In this document: positions 1-9,178 of the stretch, piece by piece
How positions within the stretch are numbered: the first letter of the stretch is position 1
How the letters are laid out: every line of letters starts with the position of its first letter
NCBI GenBank assembly: GCA_030549905.1
Contig: JAUQQK010000008.1
Span: forward strand, 1 to 64,000
Length of the DNA stretch: 64,000 bases
Source of the DNA: Aquificota bacterium
GTDB lineage: Bacteria; Aquificota; Aquificia; Aquificales; Aquificaceae
Reading direction: 5' to 3'
Program-made: the position numbers and the translations under genes
The notes under the pieces: generated by a model
Database searches by the model: none
The model's input: only the letters and a program-made list of their open reading frames with translations
What the model was told of the DNA's origin: nothing

Positions 1-1699
1 ACTTGATACGGGGCTGATACGGAAGATAAACCTTAAGGCTTTCATCTCCTTTTCGCATACCAGCGCTGAAAAGTGGAAAGGTCCTGGTAAAAACCCGGAC
101 TACAGGGACCACTTAGCCTTTGGACTTGCTCAAAATCTAGGAAGGCTAAGGTGGGAGTTCTACTTTGACAACAACGCTCAAACTAACTATTTCTACAGGG
201 GATTAAACTATGCACAGGCTATGGATTTGGATAGATACAGAAGGTTTGACTACACAGACAGGCTCATATTCCCAGGCGGCAACGGTACAGTTCACAACAA
301 CCCAGCTATAAGGGATAACAACCTTAACTACTACAAGTTTTATAAAAACCCCTACATAAACAGGGAGGCACGAGCGAACATAGAACTGGACGTGGCAAAG
401 AACATAACGCTAATCCTAAAGCCTTACTATTGGTACGGAAGGGGAAGTGGCACATCAGCCACCACCTTTACCTCTGGTGGGAATACCTATATAGCCTTTA
501 GAGAGTCCTTTAACTACACGGATAGACCGGGAGTCATTGCAGAGTTAAGGTTTGACGTGCCTTACGGAGAACTCTATGCGGGTTATTGGTACGAAAGGGC
601 AGAGCTAAAACAGTGGCAGCCTTCAAGACCGGTGAGGATAAACCCTGATGGCTCCTTTACCCTCTTAACTAATACAGTTGGAACACCACGCTTTCAATAT
701 AACTACATACAAAAGACCATCACAACTACCAACACGCCATACGTATTTACAGACTTAAGAAGCCTCTTTGGAGGCAGGATAGACCTAAATCTTGGCTTGA
801 GATTTGCTCAGGTAAAAAGAGATTTTACAAACTACTCTACTCAGGGTCTGCCTTACCTTCCAGAGGACAACATATTTGACTATCCGAATCTTAAAAAAGA
901 CAGTAAGACCTCTTACATAAAGACCTACAGGCGTATCTTACCTAACATCGGTATAGGCATCAAGCTTTCAAATGTGGTGTATCCTTATTTTGCATACGCT
1001 AAGAATTTCAGGGTTCCACAGAACTTTATAGGAGCCATACCAACGAACATAAGCGCGCAGTTTGTAGCAGACCAGTTAAAGCCCGAAGAGTCCGACTCTT
1101 ATGATATTGGCATAAGGTTTGACTTTGGAAGTATATACATAGTACCTTCCGCTTATTACGTTAAATACAAAAATAGGTTAATAAGGATTGCGGACCCCAC
1201 GGACCCTAACCTAATATACCTCAGAAATGCAGGAAAGGTAATAGCTTACGGTGCTGAACTGGAGATAGGTGCCAACATCTTCAAAAGTCTTAGTCTATAC
1301 AGCTCTTTTTCATACAACGAAGCCAAGTTTAAAGATGAACTCTACTATAGCGGAAATCAACCCATAAACATAAAAGACAAAACTGTTCCAGATACACCCA
1401 AATACATGTTTAAGTTGGGTATGGACTATACGATTTTGGGATTTGATGTAAGACCCAGCGTAATTTACATGAGTTCAAGGTACGGAAATCTTACAAATAC
1501 GGAAAAGGTGGGAGGTTATACCCTCGCAAACCTCTACATAAGCAGGGATATATACAAGGGATACGCAAATCTATACATCGATATCAGAAACCTATTTGAT
1601 AAGAAGTACATAGGCAGAATATCGGTAGGGGATACTAGCGGAACATACTACGTGGGTGCGCCCTTCAGTGTGGCTGTTGGGTTAAAAGGGAGGTTCTGA
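1..1699 (+). CDS. TonB-dependent outer-membrane receptor, 3' part
   Basis: The frame is already open at base 2, so the N-terminal part (signal peptide, TonB box, plug) lies upstream of the window; about 565 residues are visible. They alternate short aromatic-rich beta-strand segments with polar loops. The C-terminal motif NLYIDIRNLFDKKYIGR and a final Phe (GLKGRF) are typical of the last strands of TonB-dependent receptors. The product should be an outer-membrane barrel importing a ligand (siderophore, metal chelate or other) with energy from the TonB-ExbBD complex encoded directly downstream, 1 base after its stop. The substrate cannot be read from the sequence; a PhoD-type phosphatase in the same gene run would fit a phosphorus-related ligand, but that is inference. 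Confidence 0.9.
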   Translation, partial: LDTGLIRKINLKAFISFSHTSAEKWKGPGKNPDYRDHLAFGLAQNLGRLRWEFYFDNNAQTNYFYRGLNYAQAMDLDRYRRFDYTDRLIFPGGNGTVHNNPAIRDNNLNYYKFYKNPYINREARANIELDVAKNITLILKPYYWYGRGSGTSATTFTSGGNTYIAFRESFNYTDRPGVIAELRFDVPYGELYAGYWYERAELKQWQPSRPVRINPDGSFTLLTNTVGTPRFQYNYIQKTITTTNTPYVFTDLRSLFGGRIDLNLGLRFAQVKRDFTNYSTQGLPYLPEDNIFDYPNLKKDSKTSYIKTYRRILPNIGIGIKLSNVVYPYFAYAKNFRVPQNFIGAIPTNISAQFVADQLKPEESDSYDIGIRFDFGSIYIVPSAYYVKYKNRLIRIADPTDPNLIYLRNAGKVIAYGAELEIGANIFKSLSLYSSFSYNEAKFKDELYYSGNQPINIKDKTVPDTPKYMFKLGMDYTILGFDVRPSVIYMSSRYGNLTNTEKVGGYTLANLYISRDIYKGYANLYIDIRNLFDKKYIGRISVGDTSGTYYVGAPFSVAVGLKGRF

Positions 1700-1700
1700 T

Positions 1701-2132
1701 ATGAGTCTTGAGCTTTTACACAAGATTGTTTTTGTAGGTATGTTTCTTATGTTCTTGGCTTCCAATTACGTGATAGTGCTTAAGTTTTTACAGTTAAGAA
1801 GAAGACCGCAAACATCTCCTCAGGAAGCCTATGAATGGATGCACCTTTTTAGAGAAGGTCTTTGGTGGCTTGACTTTTCTGCAACTACCGCTCCCCTCGT
1901 GGGACTGCTGGGTACCATAATAGCGCTCATAGAAGCTTTCAACAAACTTACACAGCTTGGTGTATCCAATGCTTCTCAAATAAGCTCTGCCATAGGCTTT
2001 GCTTTGGTAGCGACAGCGGTAGGAATTCTTCTCTCTCTTTGGAATTACCTTTTCTTCAAGCTCTTCTCTTCACGACTACACCAATACAGAGAACGCATAA
2101 AAGCCACAATACTCCAAGAGGTATTAAAATGA
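1701..2132 (+). CDS. exbB: ExbB/TolQ/MotA-family proton channel subunit
   Basis: 143 residues with three hydrophobic segments at about 8-27, 58-80 and 95-118. The segment FSATTAPLVGLLGTIIALIE is the conserved MotA/TolQ/ExbB proton-channel motif. The protein is shorter than E. coli ExbB (about 244 aa) because the cytoplasmic loop is small. In the inner membrane it would couple proton flow to TonB. GGGAGG within the end of the receptor gene is a good ribosome binding site for the ATG at 1701. Its stop overlaps the exbD start (ATGA), which supports translational coupling. ExbB rather than TolQ is chosen because the receptor and tonB are adjacent. Confidence 0.9.
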   Translation: MSLELLHKIVFVGMFLMFLASNYVIVLKFLQLRRRPQTSPQEAYEWMHLFREGLWWLDFSATTAPLVGLLGTIIALIEAFNKLTQLGVSNASQISSAIGFALVATAVGILLSLWNYLFFKLFSSRLHQYRERIKATILQEVLK

Positions 2133-2554
2133 TGGAAAAGCTGAAGTTATTAATACTCCTCTTGGAAGAAGAGCAAGAGGGTAAAGAGGAGATACAGATA
2201 GTACCAACTATAGATGTGATGATGTTTCTTTTAGTGTTTTTTATCCTCTATACCCTCAACGTAATACCCCTTTTCCAGCAGTCTATCCTACTTCCAGCTA
2301 CGAAGACAGCTCAAGAGGAGAGAAAATCAAAAATTTTACGGGTGTATATTGACCAGGAGGGAAGAGTGAAGGCCGAAAATAATTTAGAGGGCTTACAGGC
2401 TATAAGAAACTATATAAGAGAAAATAGACAAAATATAGAAAGCGTTTTAATAGTAGCGGACAAACGCTCAAAAGTAGAACCTCTTATGCAGGTACTCGAC
2501 CTTATGAAGATGGAAGGCATATCCAACGTAGGCATTGCAAGTGAGAAAAGATGA
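2129..2554 (+). CDS. exbD: ExbD/TolR-family energy transducer
   Basis: 141 residues from the ATG at 2129, which forms an ATGA overlap with the exbB stop; a longer upstream frame overlaps exbB and is not needed. A single membrane segment carries the family's essential aspartate in IVPTIDVMMFLLVFFIL (D29). A periplasmic domain of about 90 residues follows, ending in the usual region rich in V, A and D (VLIVADKRSKVEPLMQVLDL). ExbD forms the proton-conducting core with ExbB. The cytoplasmic N-terminus (about 22 residues, acidic EEEQEGKEE) is slightly long for the family. The gene ends in an ATGA overlap with tonB. Confidence 0.9.
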   Translation: MMEKLKLLILLLEEEQEGKEEIQIVPTIDVMMFLLVFFILYTLNVIPLFQQSILLPATKTAQEERKSKILRVYIDQEGRVKAENNLEGLQAIRNYIRENRQNIESVLIVADKRSKVEPLMQVLDLMKMEGISNVGIASEKR

Positions 2555-3300
2555 ACACCTACTTAGAAGATAGAATAAAAGCTTTTATACTTAGTCTTAC
2601 TGTAAGCTTGCTTTCACTCTTTTTCCTTTTCAAACTTCCCTTAACCCTTGTAGCATACAAGGAAAGCAAACCTCAGTATATACAGGTTAAACTACTCGAA
2701 CTTCCGCAGGAAAATACAAAGAAAATAACAAAAGAACCTACAAAGACTACGAAAACAGAAAAAGTTATAAGAAAGGAGGCTTCCAAAAGCCAGGCAACAG
2801 AAAAGCCTAAACTTACACCTATTCAAAACCCGCTTATAAAAAGTCCCATGGAAGGGCTCAACGAGAGGGAGGAAGAACTAAAGGAACAGAAACAGGAACA
2901 AGCAATACAAAGCCCTTCAGAGAAGACAGGTATAAAAGAAGACAAGGCGAATCCAAAGTTAGAGCAGTTGCACAAACCTGAAAAAGAAGAGACCAGCCCA
3001 CCTACAAAACCGAATAAGGACCCCTTCGCTGAATACCTTCTCAAAGTAAAGAGGCTTATAGAAGCAAAGAAGGTATATCCAGAAGAGGCAAAAAGATATG
3101 GTGTTGAAGGGAAAGTAACTTTGAGGCTTACTCTGGACAGAGATGGAAGGTTAAAAAATCTTCAGGTAGTGCGTTCAAGCGGAAGCTCCATACTAGATAG
3201 AGAAGCTCAAAAACTCATATCATCCCTAAAGTTTCCACCTTTACCCAGCGGAGAAGAATACACCTTTCAAATAGTCATAGAATACAAACTGGAGGATTGA
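2551..3300 (+). CDS. tonB: TonB energy-transducing protein
   Basis: 249 residues: an N-terminal membrane anchor at about 10-32, a long charged spacer at about 50-155 rich in Lys, Glu, Pro and Thr, and a C-terminal TonB domain at about 160-249 with YPEEAKRYGVEGKVTLRLTL and LKNLQVVRSSGSSILDREA. The spacer should cross the periplasm and the C-terminal domain should contact the TonB box of the upstream receptor. In many TonBs the spacer is Pro-Lys/Pro-Glu rich; here it is dominated by Lys and Glu. The start overlaps the exbD stop by 4 bases. The receptor-exbB-exbD-tonB order makes a self-contained uptake system. Confidence 0.92.
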   Translation: MNTYLEDRIKAFILSLTVSLLSLFFLFKLPLTLVAYKESKPQYIQVKLLELPQENTKKITKEPTKTTKTEKVIRKEASKSQATEKPKLTPIQNPLIKSPMEGLNEREEELKEQKQEQAIQSPSEKTGIKEDKANPKLEQLHKPEKEETSPPTKPNKDPFAEYLLKVKRLIEAKKVYPEEAKRYGVEGKVTLRLTLDRDGRLKNLQVVRSSGSSILDREAQKLISSLKFPPLPSGEEYTFQIVIEYKLED

Positions 3301-3301
3301 C

Positions 3302-4885
3302 ATGCTTACGAGGAGAGAGTTTTTAGAGATAGCGGGTTTATCTATCAGCCACCTGCTACTCCATCCTTTTGTGGCTATTTCGGAAGAGAGCGTGGAGGTC
3401 TTTCCTCAAGGTATAGCAAGCGGAGACCCTACCCAAGAGAGCATCCTTCTTTGGACGCGTATAGAGCCTTCTGTGCATGCGAGGTTGTCTAAGAACCTAA
3501 AGGTGTATGTACTGTTGGAAGGAAAAGAACTGTATAAGGAGTATGAAGTGCCTGCAAATTACATAAGTCCGATGAACGACTATACAGTTAGGTTAAAGAT
3601 AAGAAACCTGCTACCCGGCAGAACTTACTTTTATGCGTTTGAGTATGCAGGGGTAAAGAGAATGGGAAGGTTCAAAACTTTACCCGATAAGGATGTGGAT
3701 AACTATTCCATAGTCTTTATAACTTGTCAGAACTACGAAGATGGATATTATTCAGCCTTTAGACATATCGCTGAGGAAGAAGATATTGGTTTCGTTCTGC
3801 ACCTTGGGGACGCCATATACGAGTGCATCTACGGAGCAAAGATAGCTGACAGAAAACTAAACCTTCCATCTGGGCAACCATGTGCCATAGGCTTAGAAGA
3901 CTACCGCCATCTCTACAGAACTTACCTTTCTGACCCTAACTATCAGATAGCGCGCGCTACGCATTCTTTCATATACATATGGGACGACCACGAGTTTGCA
4001 AACGACTACTACTATGACTACGATAGGCAGTACTGGGTACCTGTTAGCTATCCTGAAAGCATAAGAAATAATAGAGAGCTTTGTTTAAGGCTAAGAAGAG
4101 CTTCCATTAAAGCGTGGTATGAATACACACCTGCGGTGGTAAAATTAAACGCTGACAGTAAGAATCCTCTTGAATGGATAAACATATACAGGAATTTCAA
4201 AGTAGGAAACCTCGCTCATCTTATATGCACTGATGAACGCTCATACAGGCAAAAGCAGTGTCCTATCAGGTATAGGTCTCCCGGTTGTTCAGCGCAGATA
4301 ACTAACACAATGCTGGGAGAGGAACAGAGAAGATGGTTCTTTAGTAGGCTTTCAGAAGGAAACTTTCGTTGGAGAATATGGGCTAATGAGGTACAGTTTG
4401 CTCTTTCAAAGATAGATGGTTTGTATGGTAGTACAGATGCGTGGGATGGCTACATAGGTGAAAGAAGTAGAATATTAGAGTTTTTAAAGAATGAAAACAT
4501 AGATAACCTCATAGTCTTGACAGGTGATAGACATGCCTTTATGGCTTCAGACATTCCAGAAGACTTCAGACATAGTTATGAAAGGGTTTTGGGGGCTGAG
4601 TTCATGACAGGTGCCTTATCCTCCATAAACGCTTCAGAAGCGGGTTGGTGGAAGAGAGACTTTCCTCAGTATAAAACTATAGAAGAAATCACAGAGGCGG
4701 AATTAACTCAAAACCCTTGGATAAGGTTCTTAAATCAGAAGACGTGGGGATATTCTGTGCTTGAGCTTAGTAAAGAAAAGGTAGGTGTTAAGTTTTATTC
4801 AGTAGACAAGTATCAAAAACAAGCTCCCAAAAGCTTACTTGCAAGCCTCAGCTATGAGAGAGGCAGACCCTTAATGTTAGAATAA
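3302..4885 (+). CDS. phoD: PhoD-family phosphatase/phosphodiesterase, Tat-exported
   Basis: 527 residues. The N-terminus TRREFLEIAGLS is a twin-arginine (RRxFL) export signal, so the enzyme should fold and load metal in the cytoplasm before export. PhoD-family signatures are visible: FPQGIASGDPTQESILLWTR at about 34, CQN (C142), the metal-binding HLGDAIYE (D170), WDDHEFAND (D228, D229, H230) and LTGDRHAF (D409, H411). The family hydrolyses phosphate mono- and diesters and uses Fe3+ and Ca2+. GGAGG precedes the ATG, one base after the tonB stop, so the gene is probably co-transcribed with the uptake system. The substrate is not identifiable from sequence. Confidence 0.88.
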   Translation: MLTRREFLEIAGLSISHLLLHPFVAISEESVEVFPQGIASGDPTQESILLWTRIEPSVHARLSKNLKVYVLLEGKELYKEYEVPANYISPMNDYTVRLKIRNLLPGRTYFYAFEYAGVKRMGRFKTLPDKDVDNYSIVFITCQNYEDGYYSAFRHIAEEEDIGFVLHLGDAIYECIYGAKIADRKLNLPSGQPCAIGLEDYRHLYRTYLSDPNYQIARATHSFIYIWDDHEFANDYYYDYDRQYWVPVSYPESIRNNRELCLRLRRASIKAWYEYTPAVVKLNADSKNPLEWINIYRNFKVGNLAHLICTDERSYRQKQCPIRYRSPGCSAQITNTMLGEEQRRWFFSRLSEGNFRWRIWANEVQFALSKIDGLYGSTDAWDGYIGERSRILEFLKNENIDNLIVLTGDRHAFMASDIPEDFRHSYERVLGAEFMTGALSSINASEAGWWKRDFPQYKTIEEITEAELTQNPWIRFLNQKTWGYSVLELSKEKVGVKFYSVDKYQKQAPKSLLASLSYERGRPLMLE

Positions 4886-5083
4886 CCTGTTTATTGCCTT
4901 AGTGATAAGGTTCTCTAACAATCCACCTGCCACAAAGGACCCAATTAATATGGTTCTGTCCTTTTCCGTTAGAAAAGTGTCCCTTTCCCTCTTTCTTGAC
5001 TTTTCACCTCTCTTAAGAAGTTTTCTATAACTTTGTCTTTGCAACTCTATCTGACTTATAAGGCTGTCTATTCTTTCCCTCAT
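4877..5083 (-). CDS. small unknown protein with C-terminal hydrophobic segment
   Basis: 68 residues: a basic helical N-terminal part (residues 1-40, likely coiled coil) and a hydrophobic segment at about 45-60 (TILIGSFVAGGLLENLI). It overlaps the convergent phoD 3' end by 9 bases and lies 24 bases downstream of the glycosyltransferase gene, so it may be the last gene of that minus-strand run. No clear ribosome binding site precedes the ATG. I do not recognise a family. A real but minor gene is more likely than not because codon use and layout fit. Confidence 0.5.
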   Translation of the reverse strand: MRERIDSLISQIELQRQSYRKLLKRGEKSRKRERDTFLTEKDRTILIGSFVAGGLLENLITKAINRLF

Positions 5084-5107
5084 GCGTCATATAATAAGCA
5101 CTGATTG

Positions 5108-6217
5108 TTAAAAAACTGTTAAGCTCTCACTATAAACTTCTAACAAACTCCTAAAGGTTCTTTCCCAAGAGAAGGTCTTTTCTATATATGAACTTATCTC
5201 TTCCCTTAACTTTAAGCTCAAGCTATTGACAGCTTTGATTAGCGCTTGGTAGAAAGCTTCCACGCTAAGGTCTTTTGCCAAGAACTCTTTGAAGGGCTGA
5301 CTTTCAAGACCCATATCAAGGGCTACGAGAAGACACCCACATGCCTGTGCTTCCAGAAAGCTAAGACCGAAGGTTTCTCCTTGCGACGTACTAATGTATA
5401 TGTCAGAGCTTGCGTATATGCTTGCTAACTCCTCCTCGTTGCTCACATATCCCATGTAGGTCAGGTTAGGAAACTTCCTACTTAGTTTTTCTACGTCCCT
5501 TCTTAGAGGTCCGTCTCCTACTATAAGCAAGTGGAAGAGCGTAGGGTCAAGGTGTTCAAAAAGCTCTATAAGAAGGTTTATGTTCTTTTCCATCGATAGC
5601 CTGCCCACATAGAGCAATAAAAACTTATCTTCACCTACTCCCAGCATCTTCCTTAAGTAAGGATTTCTTTTTGATGGATTAAAGATGTTTGTATCAACGC
5701 CTAAATTTACTGTCTTCACCTTTTCCAACCCCATAGTCCTCAAAAACTTTTCCTGCTTTTTTGAAGGTGTGAGTATCACGTCAGCATGAGCGAGCCTTTT
5801 TCTAATCGTATGCTCGAGAAGGAGTTTCTTGAGAAAGGAAGGTGCTGGTGCTAAAGACAGCTCCGCTTCTACATCCGCGTGGTAAAAAACAGAAAGTAAA
5901 AAGCTCTCAGACTTTATAAAAGGTATGGGTTGATATGTGCCACCAAGCTCTACTACTGTGGGCTTTTCTATCTCAAGTATTTCCTTAATTTCAGAAAAGG
6001 AAGAAAAAAACCTGTATCCGCCAGTAAAGGGAATAGGATAAGAGGGTACTTCATAAACCTTTGTAGAAGCCATGTAATATAGCCTTCTTTCCTTGCCGGG
6101 TATAATTAGCACGTGTTCAACATCTTCAGTTTCAAGAAACTTTATCTTTTCAAGTATGTACCTTCTTATACCACCACTCTTCGGGTGAAAGTACGGAGTT
6201 ATGTCAATAAGCTTCAT
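5108..6217 (-). CDS. GT4-type glycosyltransferase
   Basis: About 369 residues. The N-terminal Rossmann domain has KSGGIRRYILEKIKF, typical of GT4 enzymes. The C-terminal domain starts near residue 195 with LLYVGRLSMEKNINLLIELF and has the nucleotide-sugar site GETFGLSFLEAQACG (EX7E). It should transfer a sugar from a nucleotide donor to a lipid or glycan. GGGAGG lies ahead of the ATG at 6217; an upstream TTG would sit too close to it. The gene overlaps the PHP-glycosyltransferase gene by 14 bases, so the two are translated together. Donor and acceptor are unknown. SLAPAPSFLKKLLLEHTIRK and ADVILTPSKKQEKFL also match the family. Confidence 0.85.
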   Translation of the reverse strand: MKLIDITPYFHPKSGGIRRYILEKIKFLETEDVEHVLIIPGKERRLYYMASTKVYEVPSYPIPFTGGYRFFSSFSEIKEILEIEKPTVVELGGTYQPIPFIKSESFLLSVFYHADVEAELSLAPAPSFLKKLLLEHTIRKRLAHADVILTPSKKQEKFLRTMGLEKVKTVNLGVDTNIFNPSKRNPYLRKMLGVGEDKFLLLYVGRLSMEKNINLLIELFEHLDPTLFHLLIVGDGPLRRDVEKLSRKFPNLTYMGYVSNEEELASIYASSDIYISTSQGETFGLSFLEAQACGCLLVALDMGLESQPFKEFLAKDLSVEAFYQALIKAVNSLSLKLREEISSYIEKTFSWERTFRSLLEVYSESLTVF

Positions 6218-8450
6218 AGGCAATCCTCCCTAACCCAGCTATTGCATGCATATAGTCCATGTAGCTTTTTCTCATATCAAGATTTTTAGCCTTGTATAGA
6301 GCCTGCTTTGACATACTAATCCTTAAATCTTCGTTCGAAAGCAGGAGATGGAGTTTATCCGCAAAGTCTTGAGGCTTTGTAGCTATGAAACCGTTCAAAC
6401 CCTCTTCCACATGTTCATGGGCAGCACCCTTAGAGCTTACCACAACAGGAAGACCGCTCGCCATAGCCTCCAAAACCACCTGTCCGTAAGTTTCCGTTTC
6501 TGAAGGAAAGAGGAAAATATCAGAACTTGCGTAAGCTTTTGCCAGCTCCTCGTCCTTAAGATAGCCTACAAAGAATACATTTTGGGGTTTTTTAGCCTCC
6601 AGTTCTTTCCTGTATGGACCATCTCCAACCACTACAAAAATTTCTTCAGGAAAACACCTTGCGCAGTAAAGAAAAGTATCTAAACCCTTTTCCTTAGAAA
6701 CACGCCCTACGTAAATAATTACCTTTTGATACTTTCTCACTGGAAGTTTCTTACTCCAGAAGTCTTCTTCTCTCTTGTAAGGTGAGAAAAGCTCTGTATC
6801 CACTCCTCTTTCAAAAAGACTTATCTTGCCATAACTAAGTCCTTTCCTTACAAAGAGATTTCTGTAGTATTCAGATGGCACGAAAAATCTATCAGACATA
6901 TTCGCTAAAAATACAAAAGCCTTCCAGAACCATTCCTCTAATTTTTCATCTCCTGTATATATGCGAGCATAGGCAGGCAAGTCCGTATGAAAGGCGGAAG
7001 TAATCCTCAAACCTAAAAGCTTTCCAGCCAAAAGAGACATAAGACCTAATGGTCCTTGCGTAGCTATATGTACTTGAGTAAAGCCTTCCTTTTCCAAAAG
7101 CTCAAGAAGTTCAAGGAAGTTGGGTATGCCCATCTTCAACTCTTCATAAAAGGGCGCGGACACTTCAAAGGTAGGTTTTAAGTTTATAAGTCTTTCTTCT
7201 TCTTTGACGTTAGAGCTAGAAGTTATAATCCAGAAAGGTAAATCCTCCTCTACTGCAAACCTTCTAATCAGTTTAGCGCTTCTGGCAACACCGTTTATGT
7301 GTTGATACGTGTCAGTTATATAAGCTACTTTTATTTCCCTGTTATTGAAGTAGCCGAAAAGTTCTCCTATTCTTATAGCTTTTCTTTCTTCCCCCTTCTG
7401 GATATATTTTAAAAAGGCGGGAAAGCCATGAGCCAAAAGAGACAGGACAAGCTCTCCAAAAGTCTGCGGTGTTGGATTTTTTAAAAACCTGTTTGCTGTC
7501 ATTGAGGGAAGACGTTTTAAAGCTTCTTTGAGAAGCTCATGTCTTTCTCCATCCACACCCAAGAGATTTCTAAGTGCCATTCCTACCAGTAGATTATCGG
7601 AATGCATAAAAAGATAATCACCTACCGCTTTAACTTCTGCAGGTATTTTCCCTTTGCTCACCAAAAAGTCATAAGCTACCCTACAGGTCATATTAAGAAG
7701 CCTCTCTTCTCCAAGCTTTTGGCTACCGACGGATGTTCTACCCTCCAAAAGACCCTTCAAGAATTCTTCCTTCGTATGTACCTTCTCTACTGACGTCCAG
7801 CTTCTACCAACGTCCATACCGCCGTGGTCATCCGAACCTGCGGTAAAACCTATAAAATCTCTACTTCTTAGAGGCTCTATCTTATACTTGTTAGCAAGTT
7901 CGTATATCTTGTCCCAACCCGTATAGAGCCTTACAATATAATTCTCTACCTCTATAGTTTTTTCTGAACGCGTACCGTTTATTACCTCCCAGTTATCAAA
8001 AAGCAAGACGAACTTTTCTATCAGCTCTTTTCTCAGCTTTGTACCTTGCACAGAGTACAAGGGATGAGCTAAAGAGTGAGCTATATTCTTTTCCTTCAGG
8101 TACCTTATAAAATCATAGACATTTTCTCTTAACCTTAGTAGGTCTTCATGCTCTTTTTCAGAAATACCGTAAACAAGCACATGCACCTTAGAATTGTCCT
8201 CTGGAAATAATACCGTATATTCACAGCTAATAAAAACTTCGGGTAAGTGCGCTATTTCCAAAACACCCGATATGGTGTTGTGGTCTGTTATGGTAATGTA
8301 GGTCATACCTCTCTCTTTTAGCCTTCTGTATATTTCCAAAGGCTCGGTGAAGCTCTCCGGACAGCCAACAAGGGCACTAAACCAACCGCCCGGAAGGTTG
8401 GAAGCCTTTGAATGTAAGTGTAAATCCGCCTTTGCTAAATAACTCTTCAT
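6204..8450 (-). CDS. PHP-domain and GT4 glycosyltransferase fusion
   Basis: 748 residues in two parts. Residues 1-250 form a PHP metal-dependent phosphoesterase-like domain: KADLHLHSKAS, ITITDHNTISG, SLAHPLYS and GSDDHGG supply the metal ligands. From about residue 375 (KVAYITDTYQHINGVARSAK) to the end is a GT4 glycosyltransferase with VIIYVGRVSKEKGLDTFLY and ETETYGQVVLEAMASGLPVV. AAGGAGG lies 10 bases before the ATG. The upstream deacetylase gene overlaps its start by 74 bases. The fusion suggests that hydrolysis of a phosphate and glycosyl transfer act on the same glycolipid or glycan; the actual substrate cannot be inferred. All PHP motifs look intact. Confidence 0.85.
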   Translation of the reverse strand: MKSYLAKADLHLHSKASNLPGGWFSALVGCPESFTEPLEIYRRLKERGMTYITITDHNTISGVLEIAHLPEVFISCEYTVLFPEDNSKVHVLVYGISEKEHEDLLRLRENVYDFIRYLKEKNIAHSLAHPLYSVQGTKLRKELIEKFVLLFDNWEVINGTRSEKTIEVENYIVRLYTGWDKIYELANKYKIEPLRSRDFIGFTAGSDDHGGMDVGRSWTSVEKVHTKEEFLKGLLEGRTSVGSQKLGEERLLNMTCRVAYDFLVSKGKIPAEVKAVGDYLFMHSDNLLVGMALRNLLGVDGERHELLKEALKRLPSMTANRFLKNPTPQTFGELVLSLLAHGFPAFLKYIQKGEERKAIRIGELFGYFNNREIKVAYITDTYQHINGVARSAKLIRRFAVEEDLPFWIITSSSNVKEEERLINLKPTFEVSAPFYEELKMGIPNFLELLELLEKEGFTQVHIATQGPLGLMSLLAGKLLGLRITSAFHTDLPAYARIYTGDEKLEEWFWKAFVFLANMSDRFFVPSEYYRNLFVRKGLSYGKISLFERGVDTELFSPYKREEDFWSKKLPVRKYQKVIIYVGRVSKEKGLDTFLYCARCFPEEIFVVVGDGPYRKELEAKKPQNVFFVGYLKDEELAKAYASSDIFLFPSETETYGQVVLEAMASGLPVVVSSKGAAHEHVEEGLNGFIATKPQDFADKLHLLLSNEDLRISMSKQALYKAKNLDMRKSYMDYMHAIAGLGRIAYEAY

Positions 8451-9114
8451 AGCTTATGAACCTCCTTACATTTTTTATCTCTCTAAGGATTTCCCTCCAA
8501 AGTTTTACTTTCCTCTCATCTCTAAAATCCGCCATGTGAAGTGCAAGCCTTAGTACTCTACTCTTTTTGTATAAGCTCTTTAAAATAGAAACGCTCTTTA
8601 TGCTAAACCAAGAGAGCAGATGTCTGTTGCTAAAGGTTATAACCGGAGACTGGATGCACGTATTCGTTTCTATGTCTCGTACGAAGAACCTATAGGCAAC
8701 ACCTCTGAAACAAAAAGCATACAGAACATCTTCTAAATAGACGTTTCCTATCCATGCGGGTGGTACAAAAAATTCCGCTACTAATCCTACGCTCTGAAAA
8801 ATTTCAATTCCCTCCTGAACTCGTCGGTAAGTTTCATAAAGGTCAAGCCCACCAAACTCTCCTTCTCCGTCCGTCCAAAGTATATGACTTTTACCCTTAT
8901 GCGTATATCCGTGAAGTACCACTTCCTTTTTAATTTCCTTTACAAGCCTTACAAAATCCGTATCACTTATAAGAGAGCTCATTTCCCAAAAATACGGAAC
9001 TACAAGCAATGTATATTTATCTATACCTATATCTTCCAGGAGCTCCAAGGCTGAAAGAAACTCTTTTTTATAGTATGGACTAACATCGTGAAGCTCTATG
9101 ATTGCATAGTTCAT
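8377..9114 (-). CDS. DUF2334-type polysaccharide deacetylase-like protein
   Basis: 245 residues. The motifs ELHDVSPYY (HD near the N-terminus), VLHGYTHKGK (HGYTH, metal ligands) and FVPPAWIGN match the DUF2334 branch of the carbohydrate esterase 4-like NodB fold. The predicted reaction is removal of an acetyl group from an amino sugar in a glycan or glycolipid. The 3' end overlaps the PHP-glycosyltransferase start by 74 bases, so translation is probably coupled. With the two glycosyltransferases it forms a small surface-glycan or glycolipid module. No signal peptide is visible, which suggests cytoplasmic action. A good ribosome binding site is not seen. Confidence 0.75.
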   Translation of the reverse strand: MNYAIIELHDVSPYYKKEFLSALELLEDIGIDKYTLLVVPYFWEMSSLISDTDFVRLVKEIKKEVVLHGYTHKGKSHILWTDGEGEFGGLDLYETYRRVQEGIEIFQSVGLVAEFFVPPAWIGNVYLEDVLYAFCFRGVAYRFFVRDIETNTCIQSPVITFSNRHLLSWFSIKSVSILKSLYKKSRVLRLALHMADFRDERKVKLWREILREIKNVRRFISYEELFSKGGFTLTFKGFQPSGRLV

Positions 9115-9159
9115 GGAAGTTATATTAGGCTGTGATTGTTAAGGTTTTTTTAAAGTTTG

Positions 9160-9178
9160 GTTAAGATTTGGTTAAAGA
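9160..9178. repeat. 19-bp direct repeat, left copy
   Basis: GTTAAGATTTGGTTAAAGA is identical to bases 9447-9465. The two copies lie exactly on either side of the transposase remnant. The left copy is itself part of a short tandem (TTTGGTTAAGA TTTGGTTAAAGA). Confidence 0.8.
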
